The notes: a model not told the origin generated them from the letters alone. 64,000 nt of DNA from Ralstonia pickettii DTP0602 (GCA_000471925.1 CP006667.1:248001-312000); one strand, 5' to 3'. Positions 29,834 through 38,569 are shown, counted from the first letter of the stretch. Numbers and translations: made by a program.

Positions 29834-29902
29834 GTCCAACCGGTGTGGCTAACTGCCTGATTCACAAGGAAACACGGGTCTTGCGGGGGCGCCCGGCCTC
29901 CG

Positions 29903-29954
29903 GGATTCCGGAAATCCGGACTGCGCGTCTCCGGGGATTCGGAACGCCGAATCC
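29903..29954. promoter_or_regulatory. Two dyads, probable DctD upstream activator sites
   Basis: The first dyad is GGATT-ccgga-AATCC (29903-29917). The second is a perfect 8+8 palindrome GGATTCGG-aacg-CCGAATCC (29935-29954). Their centres are about 34 bases apart and lie 75-130 bases upstream of the sigma-54 promoter of dctA. Tandem sites at that distance match DctD-type enhancers. The 29730-30130 gap otherwise holds no gene. Confidence 0.6.
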
Positions 29955-30130
29955 GCGCAAGGTGCGCGAGGCGCCACCCGGTGGGTGCGGATTGGCGACG
30001 ACGATAGCGGCGCAGGCCTGCCGGATGCGCGGCTACACCCCCGCGACGCCGTATAATTCCGAGCTTCCGTTCCAATGCCATCCGGCCGACCCTTGTCCGG
30101 GGCCCGCTTTTCTCACCGCACACCGCACGC

Positions 30131-30451
30131 ATGAGCAGCTACTACCAGCATCACGTCTTCTTCTGCCTGAACCAGCGCGACGCCGGCGAGGACTGCTGCG
30201 CCAACCACAACGCCAAGGCGATGCAGGAATACGCCAAGAAGCGTTGCAAGGAACTGGGCATCGCCGGTGGCGAAGGCCGCGTGCGCATCAACAAGGCGGG
30301 CTGCCTGAACCGCTGTGAACTCGGCCCGGTGCTGGTGGTCTACCCCGAAGCCATCTGGTACACCTTTGTCGACGAGCACGACATCGATGAAATCATCGAC
30401 AGCCACCTGCTCAACGGCAAGCCGGTGGAGCGGCTGATGGTGGATCGCTGA
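30131..30451 (+). CDS. Thioredoxin-like [2Fe-2S] ferredoxin-domain protein
   Basis: The 106-residue protein belongs to the (2Fe-2S) ferredoxin / NuoE-like thioredoxin-fold group: Y-Q-H-H-V-F-F-C-L-N-Q-R at the N-terminus, a Cys-Cys pair at about 22-23, then the C-L-N-R-C-E-L-G-P motif (about 58-66). The cysteines in F-C and C-L-N-R-C are the likely cluster ligands. Its electron partners are unknown. It stands alone, divergent from dctA across the DctD-site region. Confidence 0.82.
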   Translation: MSSYYQHHVFFCLNQRDAGEDCCANHNAKAMQEYAKKRCKELGIAGGEGRVRINKAGCLNRCELGPVLVVYPEAIWYTFVDEHDIDEIIDSHLLNGKPVERLMVDR

Positions 30452-30652
30452 ACGGACACGCATGCCGGCGGCGGCCGGCGCGGCAAACGCTGCGCCGGCC
30501 GCCGCATTGTTGTTTTACGGACTTGGCGTCGAGCTGAAGTCCACGTTTGAAGTCTTACCTCGCCGCCCGCCAGCCGGACGGTTTTTTCATTTTTTGCCCC
30601 GGACGATTCCGGGCCTGAGCCAGCCAGTTCCTCGCCATCCTGACCGCCCATC

Positions 30653-31294
30653 ATGAACGCGCATACCCAGGTACTCTCCATTGCCGGTCCCGCCGGTGCG
30701 ATCGATCTTTCGGTGGACCTGCCCCAGGGAGAGCCGCGCGGCCTGGCGCTGGTGGCGCACCCGCATCCGCTCTTTGGTGGCACCAAGGACAACAAGGTCG
30801 CGCAGACGCTGGCGCGCGCCTTCGTGCAGCTGGGCTACGCCACGGTGCGCCCGAACTTCCGCGGCGTGGGCGGCACCGCCGGCGAACATGACAACGGCAT
30901 CGGCGAGCAGGACGACCAGCTCGCCGTGATCGCGTGGATGCGCGAGCAGACCGCATGGTCGGCGCAGGCCGCCACGCTGCCGCTGGCATTGGGCGGCTTC
31001 TCGTTCGGCAGCTTCGTCACCACGCACGTGGCGCGCCGTCTCGCCGAAGCCGGCACGCCCGCGCAACGCCTGGTGCTGGTAGGCACCGCCGCCAGCCGCT
31101 GGCAAGTGGCCGAGGTGCCGGCCGACACCATTGTCATCCACGGCGAGCAGGATGACACCGTGCCGCTCGCGAGCGTGTTCGACTGGGCCCGCCCGCAGGA
31201 GCTGCCGGTGATCGTGATCCCCGGCGCCGACCATTTCTTTCACCGCAAGCTGCACCTGATCAAGCAGCTCGTCGTCAACGCGTGGGACCGGTAA
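30653..31294 (+). CDS. Alpha/beta hydrolase
   Basis: The 213-residue protein has the short alpha/beta hydrolase layout of the YcjY/CutA-type subfamily: H-P-H-P-L-F-G-G (oxyanion region, about 41-48), nucleophile elbow G-G-F-S-F-G-S (about 115-121), acid in H-G-E-Q-D-D-T-V and final His in G-A-D-H-F-F-H. The substrate is unknown. It precedes dacA on the same strand with a 67-base gap. The 30452-30652 gap shows no gene. Confidence 0.85.
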   Translation: MNAHTQVLSIAGPAGAIDLSVDLPQGEPRGLALVAHPHPLFGGTKDNKVAQTLARAFVQLGYATVRPNFRGVGGTAGEHDNGIGEQDDQLAVIAWMREQTAWSAQAATLPLALGGFSFGSFVTTHVARRLAEAGTPAQRLVLVGTAASRWQVAEVPADTIVIHGEQDDTVPLASVFDWARPQELPVIVIPGADHFFHRKLHLIKQLVVNAWDR

Positions 31295-31361
31295 CGCTGG
31301 CCGTTTCGCGCCGCTGCACCGCATGTCCCGCACGATCCCTTTCTTGTCGGAAACTGAAACA

Positions 31362-32561
31362 ATGCTGAATAGAGCCACGACACGTCTTTCGTCCGCTTTT
31401 GCACCCGCCGCCATCGTCGCGGCCGTTGCGCTGGCCGCCGCGCCTGCCGCCGTCCTTGCGCAGGGCGTGCCGATGCCGCAGGTCGCAGCCAAGTCGTGGA
31501 TGCTGTATGACGTGACCAGCGGCCAGGCCCTGGCGTCGCAGAACGCCGATGCGCGCATCGAGCCGGCCTCGCTGACCAAGCTGATGACCGCCTACCTGGC
31601 GTTCGAGGCACTCAAGGAAAAGCGCCTGACGCTGGAACAGACCGTGGTGCCGACCAACCTGGTGCTCAAGGTCAAAAGCGACGAGTCGCGCATGTTCATC
31701 GAGCCCAACAAGCCGGTCAGCGTGCAGGACCTGCTGCTGGGCCTGATCGTGCAGTCGGGCAACGACGCCGCGCTGGCGCTGGCCGAGGCCGTGGGCGGCT
31801 CGGAAGAGGGCTTCGTCGCGATGATGAACCGCGAGGCCCAGCGCATGGGCATGAAGAACACCCACTTCACCAACACCGACGGCATCCCCGACCCGAACCA
31901 CTACACCACCGCGGTCGACCTGGCCACGCTGACCACGCGCCTGATCAAGGACTTCCCCGAGTACTACAGCATGTACTCGCAGAAGGAGTTCACCTATAAC
32001 AAGATCAGGCAGCCCAACCGCAACCGCCTGCTGTATATCGACCCGACCGTGGACGGCGTCAAGACCGGCCACACCAAGTCCGCCGGCTACTGCCTGATCT
32101 CGTCGGCCAAGCGGCCGCTGGCCAACGTGCCCAACGGCTCGCGCCGCCTGATCTCCATCGTGATCGGCACCACCACCGAACAGGTGCGCACGCAGGAAAG
32201 CCTGAAGGTCCTCAACTACGGCTTCCAGTTCTTCGACACGCTGCGCCTGTACGACAAGGGCCAGGTGCTGGCCACGCCGGAGATCTACAAGGGCAAGAAC
32301 GGCGCGGTCAAGATCGGCGTGCAGGAAGAGACCTTCGTCACCGTGCCCAAGGGCACCGGTGGCCGCCTGAAGCCGGTGCTGGAGCGCCAGGAACTGCTGA
32401 TCGCGCCGATCGCGGCGGGCCAGCAGGTGGGCATGGTCAAGCTGATGGACGGTGCCAACAAGGTGGCGGAGTTCCCGGTGGTGGCGCTGGAAGACGTGCC
32501 CGAGGCCGGCTTCTTCGGCCGCCTGTGGGACACCATCCGCCTGTGGTTCAAGCGCAAGTGA
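31362..32561 (+). CDS. dacA: D-alanyl-D-alanine carboxypeptidase (PBP5/6 type)
   Basis: This periplasmic, membrane-anchored enzyme trims the terminal D-Ala of peptidoglycan pentapeptides. The 399-residue form has a signal peptide ending near V-L-A-Q-G (about 35), catalytic S-L-T-K (about 71-74), S-G-N, and K-T-G-H-T-K-S-A-G-Y. A beta domain and a C-terminal amphipathic helix (G-R-L-W-D-T-I-R-L-W-F-K) anchor it. ATG 31362 has GGAAA upstream and gives the proper signal peptide; 31323 is an alternative start. Confidence 0.92.
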   Translation: MLNRATTRLSSAFAPAAIVAAVALAAAPAAVLAQGVPMPQVAAKSWMLYDVTSGQALASQNADARIEPASLTKLMTAYLAFEALKEKRLTLEQTVVPTNLVLKVKSDESRMFIEPNKPVSVQDLLLGLIVQSGNDAALALAEAVGGSEEGFVAMMNREAQRMGMKNTHFTNTDGIPDPNHYTTAVDLATLTTRLIKDFPEYYSMYSQKEFTYNKIRQPNRNRLLYIDPTVDGVKTGHTKSAGYCLISSAKRPLANVPNGSRRLISIVIGTTTEQVRTQESLKVLNYGFQFFDTLRLYDKGQVLATPEIYKGKNGAVKIGVQEETFVTVPKGTGGRLKPVLERQELLIAPIAAGQQVGMVKLMDGANKVAEFPVVALEDVPEAGFFGRLWDTIRLWFKRK

Positions 32562-32621
32562 CCTGAATGCGCGGGGCCCGGCGCGCCATGCAGCGTGCCG
32601 GGCCGCGCCGGAGAATCCGAC

Positions 32622-32930
32622 ATGACAGCCGACAACCAGGGCAGCGGCAGCAAGCCCGGCGATATCCCGCCGGAGCAGTCGCTGATCGAATACCCGAGCC
32701 ACTTCCCGATCAAGGTGATGGGCTCGATGCAGGACGGCTTTGCCGAGGCCATCGTTACGCTGGTGCAGGAGTTCGATCCTGACTTCCATGCGGGCAAGAT
32801 GGAGATGCGCCCGTCGCGCAATGGCAATTACCTGGGCCTGACCGTGACGGTCTGGGTGACCAGCCGTGAGCAGCTTGATGATTTGTATCGGGCGCTGACT
32901 GCGCATCCGATGGTGAAGGTGGTGCTTTAA
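32622..32930 (+). CDS. ybeD: YbeD-family (DUF493) protein
   Basis: The 102-residue protein contains the DUF493/YbeD core: I-E-Y-P-S-H-F-P-I-K-V-M-G, then a V-x-V-W-V-T-S-R-E-Q-L-D-D-L-Y segment and H-P-M-V-K-V-V-L at the C-terminus. This is an ACT-like fold of unknown function, often encoded between dacA and lipB-lipA and linked to lipoate metabolism. Here dacA is adjacent, but lipB and lipA do not follow. Confidence 0.85.
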   Translation: MTADNQGSGSKPGDIPPEQSLIEYPSHFPIKVMGSMQDGFAEAIVTLVQEFDPDFHAGKMEMRPSRNGNYLGLTVTVWVTSREQLDDLYRALTAHPMVKVVL

Positions 32931-32954
32931 CGCTTCGTTCCCGCTTTGTTTTCT

Positions 32955-33076
32955 CCCCTCTCCCGCGCGCGGGAGAGGGGCCGGGGGAGAGGGAGGCCCT
33001 GGCATACCGACACGCCTTACTTCGTTGACCCTCCGGCCCTCTCCCCCACCCCTCTCCCGCAAGCGGGAGAGGGGTG
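32955..33076. repeat. Inverted pair of palindromic intergenic repeats
   Basis: Unit 1 is a perfect 26-bp palindrome at 32955-32980 (arms CCCCTCTCCCGCG). Unit 2 has 14-bp arms CACCCCTCTCCCGC at 33047-33060 and 33063-33076 around AA. Each unit carries a GGGGGAGAGGG tail facing inwards, so the two form an inverted pair like a BIME. They fill the ybeD-rlmI gap (32931-33137) and could act as a transcript-end or mRNA-stability element. Confidence 0.75.
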
Positions 33077-33137
33077 CCGCCTTGACGCATTCTCGCCAGC
33101 CTCTGCTGCCGCGGGCCTGCTGTTTCCCCATACCGAC

Positions 33138-34334
33138 ATGAACACCATCACCCTGAAACCCGGCAAGGAAAAATCCCTGCTGCGCCGTCACCCGTGGATC
33201 TATGCCACCGGCATCGCCACCACCGAAGGCCGCTGCGAGCCGGGCGCCACCGTGACCGTGCGCGCCGCCGACGGCCGCTTCCTGGCCAAGGCTGCCTACA
33301 GCCCCGAATCGCAGATCCGCGCGCGCGTGTGGACCTTCGACGAGAACGAGCCGGTCGACCACGCCCTGTTCAAGCGCCGCGTGGCCGCGGCGATCGCGTA
33401 CCGGCAGCAATGGGTGAAGGACAGCGATGCGGTGCGCCTGATCTTCGGCGAGTCGGACCGGCTGCCCGGCCTGATCGTCGACTACTACGGCAACGGCGCG
33501 CAGGGCCAACTGGTGTGTCAGTTCAATTCCGCGGGCGTGGAGCACTGGAAGGCCGCGATCGTGCAGGCGCTGGTGAAGGAAACCGGCTGCCCCAACGTCT
33601 ACGAGCGCTCCGACGCCGCCGTGCGCCAGCGCGAAGGGCTGGAGCTGGTGACGGGCGTGCTGGCCGGCGCCGAGCCGGATCCGGCGCTGTCGGTGACCGA
33701 GCATGGCGTGCGCTACTACGTCGATGTGCGCAGCGGCCACAAGACCGGCTTCTACGTCGACCAGCGCGACAACCGCAAGCTGGTCGGCGACCTGGCCGAA
33801 GGCCGCGAAGTGCTGAACTGCTTCTGCTACACCGGTGGCTTCTCGCTGGCCGCACTGCGCGGCGGCGCGACATCGGTGACCTCGATCGATTCGTCGGGCG
33901 AGGCGCTGAAGATCGCCGCGGGCAATGTCGCGCTCAACGGCTTCGATCCAGAGCGTGCTACCTGGCTCGATGCCGACGTGTTCAAGACGCTGCGCGAATT
34001 CCGCGCCGAGGGCCGCCAGTTCGACCTGATCGTGCTGGACCCGCCCAAGTTCGCGCCGTCGGCGCAGCATATCGACCGCGCCGCGCGCGCCTACAAGGAG
34101 ATCAACCTGGTCGGCATGCAGCTGCTGCGGCCGGGCGGGTTGCTGTTCACGTACTCTTGCTCGGGTGCGATCAGCATGGAGTTGTTCCAGAAGATCGTGG
34201 CGGGCGCGGTTACCGATGCGCGTGCCGATGCGCGCATCCTGCGCAGGCTGTCGGCGGGGACCGATCACCCGATGCTGGCGGCGTTCCCGGAAGGGGAGTA
34301 CCTGAAGGGATTGCTGCTGGAGAAGGTGGCTTAA
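33138..34334 (+). CDS. rlmI: Class I SAM-dependent rRNA methyltransferase (RlmI-like)
   Basis: The 398-residue protein has an N-terminal PUA domain (about 1-75, with R-R-H-P-W-I-Y) and a C-terminal Rossmann methyltransferase domain. Its SAM motif reads V-L-N-C-F-C-Y-T-G-G-F-S at about 225-236, and the catalytic loop L-D-P-P-K-F-A-P. This matches RlmI, which makes 5-methylcytosine 1962 of 23S rRNA. ATG 33138 begins the PUA domain; the open frame upstream runs through the palindromic repeats. Confidence 0.85.
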   Translation: MNTITLKPGKEKSLLRRHPWIYATGIATTEGRCEPGATVTVRAADGRFLAKAAYSPESQIRARVWTFDENEPVDHALFKRRVAAAIAYRQQWVKDSDAVRLIFGESDRLPGLIVDYYGNGAQGQLVCQFNSAGVEHWKAAIVQALVKETGCPNVYERSDAAVRQREGLELVTGVLAGAEPDPALSVTEHGVRYYVDVRSGHKTGFYVDQRDNRKLVGDLAEGREVLNCFCYTGGFSLAALRGGATSVTSIDSSGEALKIAAGNVALNGFDPERATWLDADVFKTLREFRAEGRQFDLIVLDPPKFAPSAQHIDRAARAYKEINLVGMQLLRPGGLLFTYSCSGAISMELFQKIVAGAVTDARADARILRRLSAGTDHPMLAAFPEGEYLKGLLLEKVA

Positions 34335-34352
34335 GTCGACGCGTGGCGCAGG

Positions 34353-36461
34353 TCAGCGCCACATATTCCGCATTCTGCTAGCCAGATCCACCGGCGCCAA
34401 CGCCGGCTTGACCGGCCCCTCCCCCGGCATCGGCGGCGGCGGCCACGCACGGCTGTGGAAGTTCGGCATCACGCGATTAGGCAAAAAACGCGTGCGCGAC
34501 GCATAAACATGCCGGTCGCCAAAGCCCACCTGCTGGTGCACATAGAAACGCTGCGGCACGACGATGTCGAGATGGTCCTTGGCCCGCGTCATCGCCACGT
34601 ACATCAGCCGCCGTTCTTCCTCTATCTCCTCGGTCGTACCCGTTGCCAGGTCGGACGGCATGCAGCCGTCCACCGCATTGAGCACATACACCGCCTTCCA
34701 CTCCTGCCCCTTGGCCGAGTGGATGGTCGACAGGATCAGGTAGTCCTCGTCGCGCGAGGGCACGCCAGACTCATCACTCGACGCGCTTGGCGGATCCAGC
34801 GTCAATTCAGTCAGGAAGCGCTCACGCGCCCCATAGGTGGCGGCGATGCGCTCGAGCTGCTGCAGGTCGGCCTGGCGCGCGGCGGCATCGTCATGCAGGC
34901 GTTCCAGGTGCGGCGCGTACCAGGCCAGCACCTGCTCGAATTCCGACGGCCATGGCGAGGTCGGCGCCATCAGCGCGCGCGCCAGCGCCAGCAGGTCGGC
35001 CCACGCCGGCGCGGCAGCAGGCGGGGGCTCGAATGCTTCCAGCGAGAACAGCGGCTCGGTGGCCAGCGCCAGCGCATCGAGCACGCGTGCCGCGGTCTTG
35101 GGGCCGATGCCGGGCAGCAGCTGCAGCGTGCGGAAGCCTGCCATGCGGTCGCGCGGGTTTTCCAGCCAGCGCACCACGGCCAGCACATCCTTCACGTGCG
35201 TCGATTCCAGGAATTTCAGCCCGCCGAACTTCACGAACGGGATATTGCGCCGCGCCAGCTCGATCTCGACCTGCGCGCTGTGGTCGGCGGCACGGAACAA
35301 CACCGCCTGCGCCATCAGCGCCAGCCCGGCCTCGCGCCGCGCCAGCACCTGCTCGACCACGTAGCGGGCCTGGTCGGCCTCATCGTTGACGACGATCACG
35401 CCGGGCTTTTCCGCCGAGGCGCGGTCGGACCACAAATCCTTGGTATAGCGCTCCGCAGCCAGCCCGATCACCGCGTTGGCGGCCTGCAGGATCGGCTGCG
35501 TCGAACGGTAGTTCTGCGATAGCGTGACCTGCTGCGCCGCCGGCGTGAACTGCTGCGGGAAATCGAGGATATTGCGCACGGTGGCGCCGCGGAAGGCGTA
35601 GATCGACTGCGCGTCGTCGCCCACCACGGTCAGGCTGCGGCCATCGGGGCGCATGGCCAGCAGGATCGATGCCTGCAGCGCGTTGGTGTCCTGGTATTCG
35701 TCGACCAGGATATGGTCGAAACGCGCGCCCATGTCCTGCGCGATGGTGGGCTCGGCCATCGCCTGCGCCCAGTACAGCAGCAGGTCGTCGTAGTCGAGCA
35801 CGTGCTGCTTCTGCTTGGCCTCGACATAGCCGGCAAAGAGCGTGCGCAGCGCATCGGCCCACATCGCGTAGCGCGGGAACTGCTGCTTGAGCACGTCTTC
35901 CAGCGGCGCCTGCGTGTTGACCACGCGCGAGTAGATCGCCAGGCAGGTTTCCTTCTTGGGGAAGCGGCTGGCGGTTTCGGACAGGCCCAGGTCGTGGCGC
36001 ACCACGTGCATCAGGTCGGCCGAATCGCCACGGTCGCTGATGGTGAAGGCGGGCGACAGGCCCAGCGTCTCGGCGTATTCGCGCAGCAGGCGCGCGCCGA
36101 TGGCGTGGAAGGTGCCGGACCACTGCAGCGCGGCACGCCCGGCGCCGGTCTGGGTGCCGAGCGCCTGGTCGACGATGCGTTCGACCCGGCGGCCCATCTC
36201 GGCGGCGGCGCGGCGCGAGAAGGTCAGCAGCAGGATGCGGCGCGGGTCGGCGCCGCCCAGCACCAGGTGGGCCACGCGGTGCGCCAGCGTATTGGTCTTG
36301 CCCGAGCCGGCGCCGGCGATGATCAGCAGCGGCGCGCCGCTGCCGTGCTGGACCGCGGCGCGCTGCTCCGGGTTGAGCCGGGAGAGGTAGGCGGGGGCCG
36401 CATCGGCTTCCGGGGCCGCGAGGTCCGCAAGGTTCGAAGCAGGGGCAAGATCCAGTGACAC
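34353..36461 (-). CDS. UvrD/Rep-family ATP-dependent DNA helicase
   Basis: The protein of about 702 residues is an SF1A helicase: Q motif L-N-P-E-Q-R-A-A-V, Walker A A-G-A-G-S-G-K-T, Walker B V-D-E-Y-Q-D-T-N, motif III V-V-G-D-D-A-Q-S-I-Y-A-F-R, motif IV Q-N-Y-R-S and motif VI Y-V-A-M-T-R-A. It unwinds DNA 3'-5' in repair or replication restart. The open frame runs to 36563, but that codon lies inside a LexA box, so the GTG at 36461 is the likelier start; the exact start is uncertain. The C-terminus ends 18 bases from rlmI. Confidence 0.85.
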   Translation of the reverse strand: MSLDLAPASNLADLAAPEADAAPAYLSRLNPEQRAAVQHGSGAPLLIIAGAGSGKTNTLAHRVAHLVLGGADPRRILLLTFSRRAAAEMGRRVERIVDQALGTQTGAGRAALQWSGTFHAIGARLLREYAETLGLSPAFTISDRGDSADLMHVVRHDLGLSETASRFPKKETCLAIYSRVVNTQAPLEDVLKQQFPRYAMWADALRTLFAGYVEAKQKQHVLDYDDLLLYWAQAMAEPTIAQDMGARFDHILVDEYQDTNALQASILLAMRPDGRSLTVVGDDAQSIYAFRGATVRNILDFPQQFTPAAQQVTLSQNYRSTQPILQAANAVIGLAAERYTKDLWSDRASAEKPGVIVVNDEADQARYVVEQVLARREAGLALMAQAVLFRAADHSAQVEIELARRNIPFVKFGGLKFLESTHVKDVLAVVRWLENPRDRMAGFRTLQLLPGIGPKTAARVLDALALATEPLFSLEAFEPPPAAAPAWADLLALARALMAPTSPWPSEFEQVLAWYAPHLERLHDDAAARQADLQQLERIAATYGARERFLTELTLDPPSASSDESGVPSRDEDYLILSTIHSAKGQEWKAVYVLNAVDGCMPSDLATGTTEEIEEERRLMYVAMTRAKDHLDIVVPQRFYVHQQVGFGDRHVYASRTRFLPNRVMPNFHSRAWPPPPMPGEGPVKPALAPVDLASRMRNMWR

Positions 36462-36551
36462 AGGCAGGGCTCGAGGGTCGGGCAGGGCGCGGCCCGCGCA
36501 TGCGCACGGATCGCCACCAGGATGGAAAGGCTGGGAAAAAGCTGGCGCTAA

Positions 36552-36567
36552 CTGTATATCCATACAG
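36552..36567. promoter_or_regulatory. LexA (SOS) box upstream of the helicase gene
   Basis: CTGTATATCCATACAG matches the CTGT-N8-ACAG LexA operator, with an AT-rich core as in E. coli SOS boxes. It lies about 90 bases upstream of the proposed helicase start, so the helicase is probably DNA-damage inducible. Confidence 0.7.
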
Positions 36568-36612
36568 GCCGGCTGCGCAAGCTTGGGAACGCCTGAGCTG
36601 GCATCGAAAAAG

Positions 36613-36635
36613 AAAAAAGGTGCTCGATGAGCACC
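36613..36635 (-). terminator. Rho-independent terminator after the TlpA-like gene
   Basis: GGTGCTC (36619-36625) and GAGCACC (36629-36635) form a 7-bp stem with a 3-base loop. Six T residues follow on the minus strand (36618-36613). It lies 28 bases past the TlpA-like stop and separates it from the LexA-controlled helicase. Confidence 0.75.
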
Positions 36636-36662
36636 TTTTCGCGGCCGTTGCAGGCGGTAGCG

Positions 36663-37199
36663 TTACGCAGACTTTGCCAGGGCCCCGTCCAGCAGCTTGT
36701 GCAGCGCATCCCACTCGGGCTCGCCCACATAGCGCTTCAGGATGCGGCCGTCCTTGTCGACCACGAAGGTGGTAGGCGTCAGCTGCACATTGCCAAAGGC
36801 CTTGGCCGCGCTGCCGTCCGAATCCATCGCCACCTTGAACGGCAGGGCGCGCGTCTTGGCGTAGTTCACCACGTACATCGGCGGATCGTAGTTCATCGCC
36901 ACGGCGACGAATTCCAGGCCCTTGTCCTTGAACTGCTCGTAGGTCTTGACCATGTCGGGCATTTCCTTGACGCAGGTGGCGCAGCTGGTGGCCCAGAAGT
37001 TGACCATGTAGACCTTGCCCTTCAGGTCGGCGGTGCTGACCTTTTCGCCCGACAGCAGCGTGAAGGTGGCCGCCGGCGCCGCATTGGCCGGCGAAAGCGC
37101 GCGGTAGCCGAACCAGCCCAGCAGCGCGAGTACGACAACGGCCGCGACGATGGGCCAGGGCTTGCGGGCGGGTCTGGCGGCGGGAGGGGAAGTCGTCAT
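36663..37199 (-). CDS. TlpA-like membrane-anchored thiol-disulfide oxidoreductase
   Basis: The 178-residue protein has an uncleaved or signal-type hydrophobic segment (about 15-33) and a periplasmic thioredoxin fold of the TlpA/ResA group, with redox motif C-A-T-C in W-A-T-S-C-A-T-C-V-K (about 69-78) and the cis-Pro region T-P-T-T-F-V. It probably reduces disulfides, for example in cytochrome c maturation. A second thioredoxin-fold gene follows upstream at 37301 on the same strand. Confidence 0.88.
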   Translation of the reverse strand: MTTSPPAARPARKPWPIVAAVVVLALLGWFGYRALSPANAAPAATFTLLSGEKVSTADLKGKVYMVNFWATSCATCVKEMPDMVKTYEQFKDKGLEFVAVAMNYDPPMYVVNYAKTRALPFKVAMDSDGSAAKAFGNVQLTPTTFVVDKDGRILKRYVGEPEWDALHKLLDGALAKSA

Positions 37200-37300
37200 G
37201 GGATGCGGTCAGGCGGATTCGATCGGCAATGGGACATTCTAATGCCGCTGGCGCCCGGGCGCTGCGCGCGGCGTGGCTGCGGCAATCTGCCGCAACCGCA

Positions 37301-37804
37301 TCAGCGCCGGGTGGCGACGGCGGCGCGTGCCTGGTCCAGTGCCTGTTCCAGGTAGGCGCCGTAGAAGTCCGGCTGCATGCCGCGCAGCGACGGGGCGGCG
37401 GCGCGGCCCTGCCGGTCGAGGAACAGTACCGTGGGCGCCACGCGCACCTGGTGCGCCCGCGCCCAGGCGCGTGCGGTGGTCAGGTTGCCGTCGGCATCGC
37501 GCAGCGGCGTGTCGGCAGTCAGGTCGAGTTCGCGCACCACGGCGATCTCGCCGGCGGCAGCCTGCGGTCCGAGGTAGTTGCGGCGCACGGTCTCGCAATA
37601 ACTGCAGCCCGGCATCGACACCAGCACCACCACCGGCTCGCCGCGGCGCGCGGCTTCGGCGCCGTGGGCGGCCAGGTCGGTGGCCGGAGACAGGTGCGCC
37701 GACCCTGCCGCGGCCTGCACGCCGGTTGCGGCCATCAACGCGCACGCGGCCAGCCAGCAGCGGCAAAGCCTGGCGGATGCGCGGAGGGCGATGTTGGCGG
37801 GCAT
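37301..37804 (-). CDS. Exported thioredoxin-fold protein
   Basis: The 167-residue protein has a signal peptide (residues 1 to about 31, V-Q-A-A) and a thioredoxin-like domain with redox motif C-S-Y-C (about 66-69, in M-P-G-C-S-Y-C-E-T-V) and cis-Pro V-A-P-T-V-L-F. The architecture resembles SoxW/DsbC-like periplasmic reductases that keep partner cysteines reduced. It and the TlpA-like gene, 101 bases apart, form a probable periplasmic thiol pair. Confidence 0.8.
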   Translation of the reverse strand: MPANIALRASARLCRCWLAACALMAATGVQAAAGSAHLSPATDLAAHGAEAARRGEPVVVLVSMPGCSYCETVRRNYLGPQAAAGEIAVVRELDLTADTPLRDADGNLTTARAWARAHQVRVAPTVLFLDRQGRAAAPSLRGMQPDFYGAYLEQALDQARAAVATRR

Positions 37805-37957
37805 GGCGAAAGCGTCGGGCAAAGGTGTCGGGGGCAATGGAGCGGCGCGGCAAGCACTGGCGGGCCGCTTCCGGGATAATACCGGTTTCCGCCCGCAGGC
37901 GACGGCAGCCCCCGAGAGCCGCCCCGGCCTGTGCGCGCTGTCCGCAATCGCTCCCCC

Positions 37958-38569
37958 ATGCGTCCTGTGCCGCCCCCGCCGAGCCTTCCCGCCGCCGCCC
38001 GCAAGCCCTTGATGTCGTCGTGCGCCGCCGCGCTGCTGGCGCTGGTCCTGTGCGCCTGCTCGCCGCGCTATGACTGGCGCACCATCCAGTCCGGCGAAGG
38101 CGGCTACGCCGCGCTCTATCCCGGCAAGCCAACCAGCGCCGCACGCGACGTGACCATCGCCGGCCGCAAGCTGCCGATGACGATGGAAGCCGCGCGGGTC
38201 GACGATACGCTGTTCGCCGTCGGCGTGGTCACGCTGCCCGCCGACGATCCCGAGCTGCGGCGCGAGGCGCTGGCCGCGATGCAGGCTGGCTTGCTGGCCA
38301 ACCTCGGCACGCCGTCGGGCGAGCCCGCGCGCACCCGTCCGGTCACGATCATGACCGCGGACCGCCCGGGCCGTCCGCTCGAAGGCGTGGAAGTGCAGGC
38401 CAGCGGCGTGTCGCCGCAGGACCAGTCGCCGCGGCGGCTGACCGCCCGGCTGGTGGCCGTGGGTATCCGTGCGTACCAGGCCGTGGTGCTGGAGGCGGGC
38501 GATGCGGCGCGCGATCTGCGCCAGGCCGAGCAGGTGGAGCAGTTCCTGACCGGCTTCCACCCGCTCTGA
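37958..38569 (+). CDS. Predicted lipoprotein, unknown function
   Basis: The protein of about 203 residues has a short basic N-region and a hydrophobic stretch ending in a lipobox-like L-C-A-C, so the Cys near residue 35 would be lipidated. The mature part is soluble (opening S-P-R-Y-D-W) with no recognised family. ATG 37958 keeps the Arg-Lys before the hydrophobic core; ATG 38012 would leave almost no basic N-region. It is divergent from the thioredoxin-fold gene. Confidence 0.7.
   Translation: MRPVPPPPSLPAAARKPLMSSCAAALLALVLCACSPRYDWRTIQSGEGGYAALYPGKPTSAARDVTIAGRKLPMTMEAARVDDTLFAVGVVTLPADDPELRREALAAMQAGLLANLGTPSGEPARTRPVTIMTADRPGRPLEGVEVQASGVSPQDQSPRRLTARLVAVGIRAYQAVVLEAGDAARDLRQAEQVEQFLTGFHPL

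Noticed and set aside
31275..34268. 997-codon minus-strand frame
   Set aside because: Antisense across dacA, ybeD and rlmI, spanning several genes and the palindromic repeats.
36462..36563. ATG at 36563 as start of the helicase
   Set aside because: The codon is inside the LexA box, which must be upstream of transcription start; residues before 36461 show no helicase similarity.
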